Of a stretch of DNA of 64,000 nucleotides, positions 53,121 to 62,883 are shown in pieces (the stretch's first letter is position 1; every line of letters starts with the position of its first letter). A model generated the notes under the pieces. The model was not told the origin of the DNA, ran no database searches, and saw nothing but the letters and a program-made list of their open reading frames with translations. The position numbers were made by a program, and so were the translations under genes. The DNA is from Pectobacterium aroidearum (GTDB lineage Bacteria; Pseudomonadota; Gammaproteobacteria; Enterobacterales; Enterobacteriaceae): the NCBI RefSeq assembly GCF_015689195.1, contig NZ_CP065044.1, positions 2,666,001 to 2,730,000 on the forward strand. The letters are read 5' to 3'.

Positions 53121-54161
53121 ATGACACTATCCAAACACGCAATCTCTTCCCTCAGCCTGGTTATCGCCCTCTCTGCTGGCATTACACAGAGCCGCGCTGA
53201 CACCATTTGGCTGAACAACGGCGACAAGCTCACAGGGAAAATCACGCTGCTCGACGGCGGTAAACTCTTTATCAACACCGACTATGCCGGCTCTATTTCT
53301 GTAGCCTGGGACAAGGTGAAAACCTTTGAATCCGATCATGGTCTGGTGATTCAAGGCGAACGCTACGAGAAAGGCGTCCTGTATCCGACGATCAAAGCGA
53401 GCGAAAACCGTGCCATCGTCGCGAACCCGTCACTTGCTAACGAAGCCGCAGGCCCGCAAACATTACCGCTTTCCGAGATCACGTCCATCGTCGCGCAGAA
53501 GCCGCTGGTGACCGATTTCGCCTGGAAAGGCAACATTGATGCCGGCATGTCGCACAAGAAAAGTTCGACTGAAACGGATAACTACGATGTGACGCTGAAC
53601 ACCAAAGCGCGTCACGATACGTGGCGACACAACCTTGATGCCAGTTACCATTTGGCAAAAGAGGATAAAGTCGAGAGTACCAAGAATGCGGCTGGCGAAT
53701 ATGCGCTGGACAAATTCGTAGATGAGAACTGGTTCTGGCAGGGCCGTTATCAGTACAAACGCGACTGGATCGAAAGTATTAAAATCAACCGTTCCTTCGG
53801 TCTCGGTCCCGGTTATCAGTTCTGGGATAACGATTTAGGCGCGTTCTCTCTGACCTCACTGGTCAACTCCCAAACGTTTGTGTACCGCGATCAGGGCGAT
53901 GATGATTTCTACTCTGGTGCAATCAAATGGGCGTACAACCGCTATATGTTTAGCAAATCGGTTGAAGCCTTCACCAACGGTGAATTGGGGCGTTCATTTG
54001 ATGGCACTGCGCCAATCTATCTGAAAGCGGATGCAGGTCTGCGTTTCAAACTGACAGACTGGTCTTCGATGACCATGAAAGTGTCACGTACCCGTATTGA
54101 AAGTAATCAGGGGAATGTTGACGACACGCTGTACACCATGGGTGTTGGCGTCGGCTGGTAA
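53121..54161 (+). CDS. DUF481 family (YdiY-like) outer-membrane protein
   Basis: This 346-residue exported protein has a signal peptide ending near SRA-DTIW. The first third (DTIWLNNGDKLTGKITLLDGGKLFINTDYAGSISVAWDKVKTF) is a small beta domain. The C-terminal two thirds are alternating beta strands of the DUF481 type, ending in an aromatic Trp as in outer-membrane barrels. ATG 53121 is preferred to TTG 53112. The function is not established. Confidence 0.85.
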   Translation: MTLSKHAISSLSLVIALSAGITQSRADTIWLNNGDKLTGKITLLDGGKLFINTDYAGSISVAWDKVKTFESDHGLVIQGERYEKGVLYPTIKASENRAIVANPSLANEAAGPQTLPLSEITSIVAQKPLVTDFAWKGNIDAGMSHKKSSTETDNYDVTLNTKARHDTWRHNLDASYHLAKEDKVESTKNAAGEYALDKFVDENWFWQGRYQYKRDWIESIKINRSFGLGPGYQFWDNDLGAFSLTSLVNSQTFVYRDQGDDDFYSGAIKWAYNRYMFSKSVEAFTNGELGRSFDGTAPIYLKADAGLRFKLTDWSSMTMKVSRTRIESNQGNVDDTLYTMGVGVGW

Positions 54162-54234
54162 TTCGGTCACTTCATAAGTCTCAAGGTGAACGGTGATGTT
54201 GTCGTTCACCTCAATTCTCACGCTCATCGCGCCG

Positions 54235-54921
54235 TTATTGTCCGTTCCCTGCTGCCGCAGAACACGACTGTTGCAGAATACGCACCCGCTGCGCCAGTTC
54301 GCTCACGCTTGCATCTTCCGTACCGTGATTTTTCAGCTCCTGCTCCAACGCAAACAGATATTGTGCATTGGTGCCGAGCGGGCCGCTCGCTCGGGCAATC
54401 AGCGGGGCAACGCTCTGAATACAAGTATCATTTTCATTCAAAGGGTGTTCCGGTTCGGATACAAACACCAGCGCCGTCAGCGGTGCGCCGTTTTTCCGAT
54501 GCAGCTCACACCAGAGCGGACGATAGCAGCCCGTCAGCATTTCACGCTTCCACAGCAGCTCCAGATCTTCACGCAGAGACGCTTCCGGTAAACGGAAAGC
54601 CAGACCTGTCGTTTGTCCACCGGGCTGCAACGCCAGCATCCGTCCCGGCTGGGTTACCGTGCCGCGACCAATGGTGAGGCGCAGGCAAAAGGCACGCTGC
54701 CACCCTGTCAGCGTAGCAAGGCAGGTTTCTTCAGCGTCAAAAACCGGGTTCCACATCAGCGAACCGTAGCCAAATACCCAGACCGGACAGCTATTGGGCC
54801 GGAGCGCCAGCATCCTGTCCAACGAATCAGCCCGCTGTTGCGGCGTGAGCAGTAAGGTTTCCTCAATACAACCAAAAGACGTTCTACAATCTGCTTTCTG
54901 CAAAAAATCGCGTGTTAACAC
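54235..54921 (-). CDS. chaC: Glutathione-specific gamma-glutamylcyclotransferase
   Basis: ChaC degrades glutathione to 5-oxoproline and Cys-Gly. The 228-residue protein keeps the nucleotide-like loop VWVFGYGSLMWNP and the CWKRE-equivalent LLWKREMLTGCYRP, with the catalytic Glu in that segment. It closely follows E. coli ChaC. It stands apart from chaA, unlike the E. coli chaABC arrangement. Confidence 0.95.
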   Translation of the reverse strand: MLTRDFLQKADCRTSFGCIEETLLLTPQQRADSLDRMLALRPNSCPVWVFGYGSLMWNPVFDAEETCLATLTGWQRAFCLRLTIGRGTVTQPGRMLALQPGGQTTGLAFRLPEASLREDLELLWKREMLTGCYRPLWCELHRKNGAPLTALVFVSEPEHPLNENDTCIQSVAPLIARASGPLGTNAQYLFALEQELKNHGTEDASVSELAQRVRILQQSCSAAAGNGQ

Positions 54922-55288
54922 TACTTACCACCCCCAACCTTACTCTTTTTCTGCTCGTCAGATCGGCTTTCGCCCTGCGTTTAAAAACCTAACTGCTTCA
55001 TCTGCTTAATTTTACAACACCATCAATATTGAGGTTATTCATTTATGGCTTTGCGATCAAGTTTGATAGTGGTCACAAAAACTAAAAAAGTTCGTGATAA
55101 TGTTTCATCCACGCGATATTCCGATTTTATATCAACTAATCGGCAACGCGCCGCCAGACTTGACGTTTTCCTGATACAAACCTCATTTTTGTGACGTCAG
55201 CAACCTGCCGAAAATCGTACGTTTGCCGCTTACACGCCAGCGCTCGCAGAATATCGACGGAGACAAGATAATAACGGCCAGACATCAA

Positions 55289-55305
55289 ATGATAACAATT
55301 ATCAT
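55289..55305. promoter_or_regulatory. Fur box upstream of the siderophore-interacting protein gene
   Basis: ATGATAACAATTATCAT is a palindrome close to the Fur consensus (GATAATGATAATCATTATC), about 55 bases before ATG 55358. It lies in the 436-base gap 54922-55357, which otherwise holds the chaC promoter and no clear gene. Confidence 0.85.
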
Positions 55306-55357
55306 CTCGTGTTATTATCTTCTTTATTTTGGCATCGACTACCCACGGAGACACTGA

Positions 55358-56161
55358 ATGGCAACGCCGCGTCAGCCTGTTTTAGTTCAGGTTAAACAGA
55401 TCCACGATATTTCCCCTCATTTGCGCTGCATTACTTTCCAGCATGACGCGTTGCGCGATTACCCAGCCGAACGCTATGGCGCACATATTAAACTTTTTCT
55501 GCCACAGGCGGGACAGCAAAAACCGGTTCTGCCAGCCATTGGCGAACGCGGCCCGGTCTGGCCGGAAGGCGAAGCCCGCCCTATCGTTCGCACTTATAGC
55601 GTCCGCGCACTGCGGCCGGAAGAGGCGGAGCTGGATATGGTTTTCGCGCTGCATGATCACGCTGGTCCTGCCGTCGTTTTTGCCCGTCAGGCCAAACCCG
55701 GTGACTGGGTCGGTATTTCACAACCCGGCGGCCCGCTCCCTATGCTGCCGCCTGCCGCCGCTTATTACCTGGCCGCGGACCCGTCGTCGCTCCCCGCACT
55801 GATGGCGCTGTTAGAGAACCTGCCTGACGACGCCCAGGGACATGCCGTCATTCGTGTCGACAGCGAGGCAGATAAGCTCGATATCGTTAAACCATCACAG
55901 CTTCAACTGCATTGGATCGTCGGCGGAACAGACGCGACCGATACGCTGTTGCAACGTTTTCAGGCGCTTCCAACGGCTGAAAATGCATTTTACTGGTTAG
56001 CGGGTGAGGATCGTATCGTGGTTCAGCTTCGTCGCCATGTGCGTCGTGAACGTGGGTGTGAACGAAATCAGATGTATGCAGTGCCTTATTGGCGAGAGGG
56101 GTTAAATGAAGAGGATTATCATCATAAACGCCACGATATCATGGACAATCCTGACGAATAA
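55358..56161 (+). CDS. Siderophore-interacting (ViuB/YqjH-like) ferric reductase
   Basis: This 267-residue cytoplasmic flavoprotein releases iron from ferri-siderophores. The FAD motif is RTYSVRAL (about residues 71-78), with the SIP-type NAD(P)-binding end (IVGGTDATDTLLQRF, FYWLAGEDRIVVQLRRHVRRERG). Expression under iron limitation is suggested by the Fur box upstream. It stands alone. Confidence 0.92.
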   Translation: MATPRQPVLVQVKQIHDISPHLRCITFQHDALRDYPAERYGAHIKLFLPQAGQQKPVLPAIGERGPVWPEGEARPIVRTYSVRALRPEEAELDMVFALHDHAGPAVVFARQAKPGDWVGISQPGGPLPMLPPAAAYYLAADPSSLPALMALLENLPDDAQGHAVIRVDSEADKLDIVKPSQLQLHWIVGGTDATDTLLQRFQALPTAENAFYWLAGEDRIVVQLRRHVRRERGCERNQMYAVPYWREGLNEEDYHHKRHDIMDNPDE

Positions 56162-56357
56162 CCACAAAAAATACATTTGATATTATTATGATAGGGAGAA
56201 GATACACAAATTCTCCCTTTTCATTTGAATTTCATCTCAAAGCGTAAAAATCCGTAAAACTCCCCGCATTACGCCGACAATCTGTTATCATATTGTTCGT
56301 TTCATTACGTTATAACTACTTTTTAGTAACCTTTTGCTGTTCATTACCGTTTTATGC

Positions 56358-56409
56358 CCTGAATAATTCGAGTGTCCGGTATGCTAGCTTGAAGTATGAC
56401 GGGGATATT
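56358..56409. repeat. Degenerate intergenic repeat, copy B
   Basis: CCTGAATAATTCGAGT at the left and CTTGAAGTATGACGGGGATA at the right share the ends of the element at 18245-18338, with a shorter centre. The rest of the gap 56162-56447 is AT-rich promoter sequence of chaA. Confidence 0.6.
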
Positions 56410-56447
56410 TTGCCGTATCATTCCTCTGGATAAGGAGAACTCCCGCA

Positions 56448-57548
56448 ATGAAGTCTCATGCTGAGGTGGTCAAAACTCGCCATCATGAATACTCACTCAT
56501 TTTTCCTGTTATTGCGCTGGCCGTGCTCTACATGTGGGGCAGTTCACAAGATTTCATCGCTATTCTCGGCATCAACGCCCTTGCGTTAGCCGGAATACTT
56601 TTCAGCGCGTTCAGCGTGGTACGTCACGCCGACGTGCTCGCGCACCGTCTGGGTGAACCCTACGGATCGCTGATCCTCAGCCTGTCCGTCGTCATTCTGG
56701 AAGTCAGCCTGATTTCAGCGCTGATGGCAACCGGTGACGCTGGCCCAGACCTGATGCGTGACACCCTCTATTCGATTATCGTGATTGTCACCGGTGGCCT
56801 GGTGGGCTTCGCCCTCTTACTCGGCGGCCGCAAATTCGCTACACAATACGTCAATCTCAGCGGCATCAAGCAGTACCTGATGGCGATCTTCCCCTTGGCT
56901 GTGATTGTGCTGGTTTTCCCCAGCGCGTTGCCAGATGGTAATTTCAGCGTAGTGCAATCGCTGATTATTGCCGCTATTTCTGCGGCGATGTACGGCGTGT
57001 TCCTGTTGATTCAAACGCGTACGCACCAAAGCCTGTTTGTGTATGAGCACGAAGACGAAGGCGATGGCGATGACCCTCATCACGGTAAACCATCCGCACA
57101 CAGTTCGCTATGGCACACTGGCTGGCTTCTGATTCACCTGATTGCCGTTATCGCGGTAACCAAAATGAACTCCATGCCGCTGGAAGCGCTGCTGACCGAA
57201 ATGAACGCGCCGACGCAGTTTACGGGCTTCCTGGTTGCGTTGTTAATCCTCTCGCCTGAAGGGCTGGGAGCGATCCGCGCCGTCCTGAAAAATCAGGTGC
57301 AGCGTGCCATGAACCTGTTTTTCGGCTCCGTGCTGGCAACCATTTCACTGACGGTCCCTACCGTTACGATCATCGCCATGATTACCGGCCGTACGCTGAA
57401 CTTCGGTCTGGATATGCCGCACATTGTCGTGATGCTGTCGGTGCTGGTGCTATGCCACATTACGTTCTCCACCGGTAGAACCAACGTATTAAGCGGCAGC
57501 GCACACCTGGCGCTCTTCGCCGCCTATCTGATCACCATCACACTGTAA
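56448..57548 (+). CDS. chaA: Calcium/sodium:proton antiporter
   Basis: This 366-residue inner-membrane exchanger expels Ca2+, Na+ or K+ in exchange for protons. About eleven helices are visible, with the twofold acidic motifs GEPYGSLILSLSVVILEVSLI and LILSPEGLGAIRAVLKNQVQRAMN and an acidic loop (EDEGDGDD). AAGGAG precedes ATG 56448. The length equals E. coli ChaA. Confidence 0.95.
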   Translation: MKSHAEVVKTRHHEYSLIFPVIALAVLYMWGSSQDFIAILGINALALAGILFSAFSVVRHADVLAHRLGEPYGSLILSLSVVILEVSLISALMATGDAGPDLMRDTLYSIIVIVTGGLVGFALLLGGRKFATQYVNLSGIKQYLMAIFPLAVIVLVFPSALPDGNFSVVQSLIIAAISAAMYGVFLLIQTRTHQSLFVYEHEDEGDGDDPHHGKPSAHSSLWHTGWLLIHLIAVIAVTKMNSMPLEALLTEMNAPTQFTGFLVALLILSPEGLGAIRAVLKNQVQRAMNLFFGSVLATISLTVPTVTIIAMITGRTLNFGLDMPHIVVMLSVLVLCHITFSTGRTNVLSGSAHLALFAAYLITITL

Positions 57549-57555
57549 CCCCTCT

Positions 57556-57581
57556 GCCGACGCGGTTTTCGCCGCGTCGGC
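57556..57581 (+). terminator. Hairpin after chaA
   Basis: A 9-bp perfect stem (CCGACGCGG / CCGCGTCGG) lies eight bases after the chaA stop, with no T run. Confidence 0.5.
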
Positions 57582-57711
57582 CCCGCAAGACTTCACTTCT
57601 CTTGATGTATATCTGGATCTTCTGAGCGTGTCCGGCGTATCGTAAGGCTGTCGTCGACGGACCGACAGGCCCGCCATATTGATCTATTTCCTTACTTTGG
57701 TTTCTGCTTAG

Positions 57712-59430
57712 ATGAAAACGCACGGAATTAACGGTGTCAGGCCATTCAGCGCGCTGATTGACGCGTGTTGGCGCGAAAAATATACGCTGCAACGTTTTAC
57801 CCACGACATTATCGCCGGCGTTACCGTCGGTATCATCGCTATCCCTCTGGCGATGGCACTGGCCATTGCCAGCGGCGTGCCTCCGCAGTACGGGCTCTAT
57901 ACCTCGGCTATTGCCGGGATCGTCATCGCCGTCAGCGGCGGTTCACGCTACAGCGTGTCAGGTCCGACGGCCGCCTTCGTCGTTATTTTGTATCCGGTTT
58001 CGCAGCAGTTCGGGCTATCCGGTCTGCTGGTTGCCACCTTGCTTTCCGGTGTGTTTTTACTGCTGATGGGGGTCTGCCGCTTCGGCCGCCTGATTGAATA
58101 CATCCCGCTCTCCGTGACGCTGGGGTTTACCTCTGGGATCGCGATCACCATCGGTACCATGCAAATAAAGGATTTCTTCGGTTTGCAGATGGCCGTCGTC
58201 CCCGAGCATTACGTTGAAAAAGTGGCGGCGCTGGCGCAATCGCTGCCTACTCTGCATCTCGCGGATACGCTGATTGGGGCAACGACGCTGTTGGTTCTTA
58301 TCCTCTGGCCCAGACTCGGTATTCGCTTGCCCGGCCATTTGCCCGCCCTGCTGGCAGGCGTCGCGGTGATGGGGATCATGTCGCTGCTCGGTGAGAATGT
58401 GGCCACCATCGGTTCACGGTTCAGCTATATGCTGGCGGATGGTTCGCAAGGGCAAGGGATTCCGCCTATCCTACCGCAGCTCATTCTGCCGTGGGATATT
58501 CCGTCGCCGGATGGCAAGACAATGACGCTGGATTGGCAAAGTATTTCTGCGCTGCTGCCTGCCGCATTTTCTATGGCGATGCTGGGCGCGATTGAGTCGC
58601 TGCTGTGCGCGGTCGTGCTGGACGGGATGACGGGCAAAAAACACAATTCTAACGCGGAGCTGATGGGCCAGGGTTTCGGTAACATCATCGCGCCCTTCTT
58701 TGGCGGTATTACCGCGACCGCCGCGATTGCCCGCTCCGCCGCTAACGTGCGCGCAGGCGCGAACTCACCGATTTCCGCCGTGGTTCACGCACTGTTGGTG
58801 TTACTGGCGCTGCTGATACTTGCGCCGTGGCTGTCTTATCTGCCGCTGGCGGCAATGGCATCACTGCTGCTGATTGTCGCCTGGAACATGAGCGAAGCGC
58901 ACAAGGTGGTGGATTTACTGCGCCACGGGCCAAAAGATGACATCATCGTGATGCTGCTGTGTATGTCGTTGACCGTGCTGTTCGACATGGTGATCGCCAT
59001 TACTGTGGGCATCGTGCTGGCATCCCTGCTCTTCATGCGGCGTATCGCGCAGATGACCCGTCTGAGTGAACTACCGGACACCAAAATACCGGACCATCTG
59101 GTGCTGCGCGTTAACGGCCCGCTGTTTTTCGCCGCAGCAGAGCGCATCTTCAACGATCTGACCGTGCGCAGCGAAGGCTATCAAAATATCATCTTGCAGT
59201 GGGATGCCGTGCCGGTGCTGGATGCCGGCGGGCTCAATGCGTTCCTGCGCTTTAGCGAAACGTTGCCTGAAGGCAAGCAGCTCATCATCACCGACATCCC
59301 CTTCCAGCCGTTAAAAACGCTGGCGCGGGCGAAGGTTCATCCGATTGAAGGGCGGCTTAGCTTCTACGGTTCATTAGCGCAGGCGATTGAGGCGACGACG
59401 ACTCGCCCCAACGTAGCAAAAACAGAGTAG
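57712..59430 (+). CDS. dauA: SulP-family transporter with STAS domain
   Basis: This 572-residue permease closely follows E. coli DauA (YchM), an aerobic C4-dicarboxylate uptake protein. Twelve or more helices are followed by a cytoplasmic STAS domain (about residues 455-555, [34 protein letters not shown]). The core motifs [28 protein letters not shown] and [18 protein letters not shown] are present. It is transcribed alone and convergent with the next gene. Confidence 0.93.
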   Translation: MKTHGINGVRPFSALIDACWREKYTLQRFTHDIIAGVTVGIIAIPLAMALAIASGVPPQYGLYTSAIAGIVIAVSGGSRYSVSGPTAAFVVILYPVSQQFGLSGLLVATLLSGVFLLLMGVCRFGRLIEYIPLSVTLGFTSGIAITIGTMQIKDFFGLQMAVVPEHYVEKVAALAQSLPTLHLADTLIGATTLLVLILWPRLGIRLPGHLPALLAGVAVMGIMSLLGENVATIGSRFSYMLADGSQGQGIPPILPQLILPWDIPSPDGKTMTLDWQSISALLPAAFSMAMLGAIESLLCAVVLDGMTGKKHNSNAELMGQGFGNIIAPFFGGITATAAIARSAANVRAGANSPISAVVHALLVLLALLILAPWLSYLPLAAMASLLLIVAWNMSEAHKVVDLLRHGPKDDIIVMLLCMSLTVLFDMVIAITVGIVLASLLFMRRIAQMTRLSELPDTKIPDHLVLRVNGPLFFAAAERIFNDLTVRSEGYQNIILQWDAVPVLDAGGLNAFLRFSETLPEGKQLIITDIPFQPLKTLARAKVHPIEGRLSFYGSLAQAIEATTTRPNVAKTE

Positions 59431-59446
59431 AAATACCGTGCAGGCT

Positions 59447-59471
59447 CCGCCGTACTAGTGCTGTACGGCGG
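59447..59471. terminator. Hairpin between dauA and the hypothetical gene
   Basis: A 9-bp perfect stem (CCGCCGTAC / GTACGGCGG) with a 7-base loop overlaps the end of the leftward gene. It may end both convergent transcripts; it has no clear T run. Confidence 0.5.
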
Positions 59472-59871
59472 GCATATTGAAGCGGACGGACAGACGTTCG
59501 TCCCTTAGCGTTAAATCCAGCGCGGCGTCACATTCGCCGCTAATGGTGCTCAGTTGCTCGTTCGTCAATGAATAAGGCAGTTGGATATCAAACGCGTTCA
59601 AGCCTTGCTGACGAGCCAGCGTAATCAACCTGATAATGTTGGTTTCGTCACTCACCTGCGTAGAAAGTACCTGTAGCGCAAGCATCTTCAGCCGCTCTTT
59701 CGGCGCACTTTGCCGAGACGGCGCCATCTTGGTCACCATCCCAAAAATCGGCATCACGCCGTACATCGCATCCATAAAGCGCCAACGTTTTTTGCACAGT
59801 GCCGCCAAATAATCCGTATAGTCCAGACAGAGTTGCTCACTGGAACTTGTAGACTCAGGGGATTTTTCCAT
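59455..59871 (-). CDS. Hypothetical protein, 138 residues
   Basis: I do not recognise the family. It is soluble and slightly acidic, with an aromatic-rich start (CLDYTDYLAALCKKRWRFMDAMYGVMPIFGM) and a helical middle (LKMLALQVLSTQVSDETNIIRLITLARQQG). GGTGGGAA lies upstream of ATG 59871. It is convergent with dauA and divergent from folM. Confidence 0.65.
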   Translation of the reverse strand: MEKSPESTSSSEQLCLDYTDYLAALCKKRWRFMDAMYGVMPIFGMVTKMAPSRQSAPKERLKMLALQVLSTQVSDETNIIRLITLARQQGLNAFDIQLPYSLTNEQLSTISGECDAALDLTLRDERLSVRFNMPAVQH

Positions 59872-60009
59872 ATTCCCACCTCTCCTCTTCGCCAGTGTTG
59901 TGTGGCGTACTACCCTGACGGGTATAAAACCATAGCCTGTGTAGTAGTTAATTCAGGTATATTGTCACGGTTCGCCCCCTTTTGACTAGCGTGTTGAGGA
60001 GACCTAATT

Positions 60010-60732
60010 GTGACAACTTTTTCTTCTGCTCCCGTGTTAATTACCGGCGGCGCGCGGCGTATTGGGCTGGCACTGGCGCGTTCGTTTCTGGCGCAGTCGA
60101 TTCCGGTCATCATCAGCTATCGTACGCCTTATCCCGAACTGGAGGCGTTACAGCAAGACGGCGCGATTTGTCTGGCCGCCGATTTTTCCACCACAGAAAA
60201 TATCTATGCGTTTGCGGAGCAAATCCAGTCGCTCACGCCGCGGCTGCGCGCCATTATTCACAATGCCAGCCGCTGGGAACCAGAAAGTGCCACAATACCG
60301 CCAGAACAAACGCTGGCCGATATGCTGCAAATTCATGTCTATACACCCTACTTGCTCAACCAGTTACTGGAACCTTGTCTGCGTGGGCAAGGCACCGCGG
60401 GTGCGGATATTATTCATATGACGGATTACGTGGTAGAAAAAGGCAGCGATAAACACATCGCCTATGCCGCCAGTAAAGCAGCGCTGGATAACATGACGCG
60501 ATCGTTTGCCCGTAAATTGGCACCGGAGGTGAAAGTCAACGCGATCGCCCCCGGTTTAATCCTGTTTAATGAACAGGATGACGACGCCTATCGTCAGCAG
60601 GCGCTGGACAAATCCTTGATGAAAATCGCCCCCGGCGAAGAGGAGATCGTCCAATTGGTGGCCTACCTGCTCAACAGCCGCTACGTTACCGGGAAAACGC
60701 TGGGCGTTGATGGTGGCCGGGCTTTGCGTTAA
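60010..60732 (+). CDS. folM: Dihydromonapterin reductase
   Basis: FolM is an NADPH-dependent short-chain dehydrogenase that reduces dihydromonapterin and dihydrofolate. The 240-residue protein has the pteridine-reductase-type cofactor motif TGGARRIG, HNASRWE, and the catalytic YAASKAALDNM, and follows E. coli FolM closely. The start is GTG 60010, with GAGGAG upstream. Confidence 0.95.
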   Translation: MTTFSSAPVLITGGARRIGLALARSFLAQSIPVIISYRTPYPELEALQQDGAICLAADFSTTENIYAFAEQIQSLTPRLRAIIHNASRWEPESATIPPEQTLADMLQIHVYTPYLLNQLLEPCLRGQGTAGADIIHMTDYVVEKGSDKHIAYAASKAALDNMTRSFARKLAPEVKVNAIAPGLILFNEQDDDAYRQQALDKSLMKIAPGEEEIVQLVAYLLNSRYVTGKTLGVDGGRALR

Positions 60733-60762
60733 CGCACTGAGTCTCACTGTGAGGATAAAAAC

Positions 60763-61278
60763 ATCACCACCAGCGACGTTCGCCAGCAGTTGACTGCACA
60801 TTTGACGCGCCTATGGCGCTATGGACTGGTGCTGTCGCGTAGCCATGAAGTTGCCGAAGAGCTTGTCCAGTCTACCTGCGTTCGGGCGCTCGAAAAGAGC
60901 ACGCAATTTATACCCGGCACGCGTATCGACAGATGGCTGTTCTCCATTCTCCATTCAATATGGATTTCCGAACTGCGTGCCCGCCGCGTGCGTCAGGGAC
61001 AGGGGTTTATCGAAAGCGAAGCATTGCTGGCCCCGGATACCCATGAGCAGGATGACAATCGCCTGCATTACCAGAAAATAATGCAGCGCGTCAGCGCGCT
61101 TCCCGAAGCACAGCGCAACACCGTCTTTTTAGTTTATGTCGAAGGGTTTTCCTATCAAGAAGCGGCAGATACGCTATCGGTGCCGATCGGCACCATCATG
61201 AGCCGACTGGCAGCCGCGCGGGGTACGCTGGCTAAATCCATTGATACGTTGCCCTCGGCAAAGGAGAAACTGCCTTGA
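60763..61278 (+). CDS. ECF-type RNA polymerase sigma factor (probable ATC start)
   Basis: This ~171-residue sigma factor has region 2 (HEVAEELVQSTCVRALEKSTQF, DRWLFSILHSIWISELRARR) and region 4 (LPEAQRNTVFLVYVEGFSYQEAADTLSVPIGTIMSRLAAARGTL). The only standard start in frame is TTG 60790, which lacks a ribosome site and cuts the N-terminus. Nine codons earlier ATC 60763 stands seven bases after GAGGA and would add ITTSDVRQQ. It is followed by its anti-sigma gene with a TTGA overlap. Confidence 0.85.
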   Translation: MTTSDVRQQLTAHLTRLWRYGLVLSRSHEVAEELVQSTCVRALEKSTQFIPGTRIDRWLFSILHSIWISELRARRVRQGQGFIESEALLAPDTHEQDDNRLHYQKIMQRVSALPEAQRNTVFLVYVEGFSYQEAADTLSVPIGTIMSRLAAARGTLAKSIDTLPSAKEKLP

Positions 61279-62078
61279 ACACTATGCGTTTTACGCCTCC
61301 CTACAGCGACGAGGCCATCGTTGCCTGGCTGGATGGCGAGATGAATGAAGCCGATGCGCAACGATTCAAGGCATTACTTGAGGGAGATGCACAGCTTGCC
61401 GAGCGCGTCGCCGAACTGATGAAAAGTCAGCTTGATTTTGAAGCCGCCTTCGCCCCCTTGCTCAATAAAGCGCCTGAAGCAGCCATGCAGGCCAGACTTG
61501 AGACGTTAATGACGAACGCGCCGACATCAGCGCCCCCGTCACCTCATGCTGGTGTCAGCCGCCGCTCGCTTATTGCGGCATCACTCAGTTTTTTGCTGAT
61601 TGGATCGGGGTTAGGTTACCTCGCGCGTTCGCCCCGGATGATTCTCAGCGACAGCGAGAAAATTCGCGATCTTGAGGCGCAGTACATGTCACTGTACCGC
61701 GCGGAAACCCTACTCGATGCGGATAATACCGCACAGACCTTGCAACGAGGACTCTCGCGCACGGCTCAGGACATGGGATTGCATCTCAATGAGCAACAGC
61801 TGACGCTTCACGACGCAGAGTTGAAAATGGTGCGTCTGCTGCGCTATGACAATATACCGATTGCGCAGATTACCTGGATGCATGCCGAATATGGACCGAT
61901 GGCGCTGTGCATTTCCCCCGAGCGTCAGGCAACGTCCACGGCGCTTAACAATGAACAACGTCATGATATGCAGGTCGTCTGGTGGTACGCTCACCACTAT
62001 CAGTTCGTCTTAATTGGCCGTAGCCCTGTTGCCTCAATGACAGAAAGTGCGCGCAGGTTACAAACGTCGCTGACATAG
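61275..62078 (+). CDS. Membrane anti-sigma factor
   Basis: This 267-residue protein has an N-terminal sigma-binding helical domain (SDEAIVAWLDGEMNEADAQRFKALLEGDAQLAERV), one membrane helix (about residues 97-115, RSLIAASLSFLLIGSGLGYLA) and a periplasmic C-terminal domain. TTG 61275 is the start, with AAAGGAG eight bases upstream. It should hold the preceding sigma factor until a signal arrives. No Cys-rich zinc motif is seen. Confidence 0.88.
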   Translation: MNTMRFTPPYSDEAIVAWLDGEMNEADAQRFKALLEGDAQLAERVAELMKSQLDFEAAFAPLLNKAPEAAMQARLETLMTNAPTSAPPSPHAGVSRRSLIAASLSFLLIGSGLGYLARSPRMILSDSEKIRDLEAQYMSLYRAETLLDADNTAQTLQRGLSRTAQDMGLHLNEQQLTLHDAELKMVRLLRYDNIPIAQITWMHAEYGPMALCISPERQATSTALNNEQRHDMQVVWWYAHHYQFVLIGRSPVASMTESARRLQTSLT

Positions 62079-62089
62079 CCCGTGAACAG

Positions 62090-62123
62090 CCTTCCACACA
62101 CGGACGACTCCACGTGTGGAAGG
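62090..62123 (+). terminator. Hairpin after the anti-sigma gene
   Basis: A 10-bp perfect stem (CCTTCCACAC / GTGTGGAAGG) with a 14-base loop lies 12 bases after the stop, between convergent genes. Confidence 0.65.
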
Positions 62124-62147
62124 CCACTATTTATACGGCGTATCGGG

Positions 62148-62723
62148 TTAGACAGAATTTCGGGCTTTCGCCCGGATTTCAATATTAATCGCGACGCGAT
62201 CGTCCACCACTCCGGTAAACCGATCCATGTTAAACGAAGAGCGCGAAATCGCGGTGGTAGCATGAAGAGACAGCACACCGTCATGCGATGACGTTCCGCC
62301 TTGTTCTTCAAGTGTGGCTTCCAGAATGACCGGACGTTGGACGTTTTTTACCGACAGTGAACCAAAAACCCGGAAGTGCCCCTGCCCCAGCGCCACAACC
62401 CTACTGCTGGTGAACGTAATATCGGGATAGTGTTCAGCATCAAAAAACAGGCTGCTTTTTAACTGATAGGTCAACAGGCCGTTGGAAGCCTGTAGCGTCG
62501 TGATGGGGATTTTCACATCAATACGGTCATTCATTTCCTTTTCAGCATCCAGTGTAATGTTGCCCGTCACGCCGTCGAGAGAGGCTTGTGACGGGTGCCC
62601 AAATGCTTGCCACGAAAGCCCAATAACGGTGTTATCAGTAGCAACGGTGTAGTTGAGCGGCATAGCATGTAACAGTGGGCTGATGAGCAGCCCACTGGCC
62701 AATACGGGAAGGATGCGTGTCAT
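62148..62723 (-). CDS. YceI-family periplasmic protein
   Basis: This 191-residue protein has a signal peptide ending at LHA-MPLN and a lipocalin-like YceI barrel (TVIGLSWQAFGHPSQASLDGVTGNITL, FDAEHYPDITFTSSRV). The family binds isoprenoid lipids. GAGGAG precedes ATG 62723. It is convergent with the sigma/anti-sigma unit and could be one of its targets, which is inference. Confidence 0.9.
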   Translation of the reverse strand: MTRILPVLASGLLISPLLHAMPLNYTVATDNTVIGLSWQAFGHPSQASLDGVTGNITLDAEKEMNDRIDVKIPITTLQASNGLLTYQLKSSLFFDAEHYPDITFTSSRVVALGQGHFRVFGSLSVKNVQRPVILEATLEEQGGTSSHDGVLSLHATTAISRSSFNMDRFTGVVDDRVAINIEIRAKARNSV

Positions 62724-62883
62724 AACAGGATTCTCCTCAGAATAAACAACGCGTAAACGCTCAGGAGGAAGAATTTATTCGGTCAATCCTTATTATTTTT
62801 TTCGGTACGGAAAAAAACATCGGGCACTCATGGTGGACGGGCTTTGCGCTACAGTCCCGCCCAATAAGATCGCTGGCGCTATG

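Noticed and set aside
55136-55354. Minus-strand frame over the Fur-box region
   Set aside because: It covers the promoter of the siderophore-interacting gene and lacks any recognisable motif.
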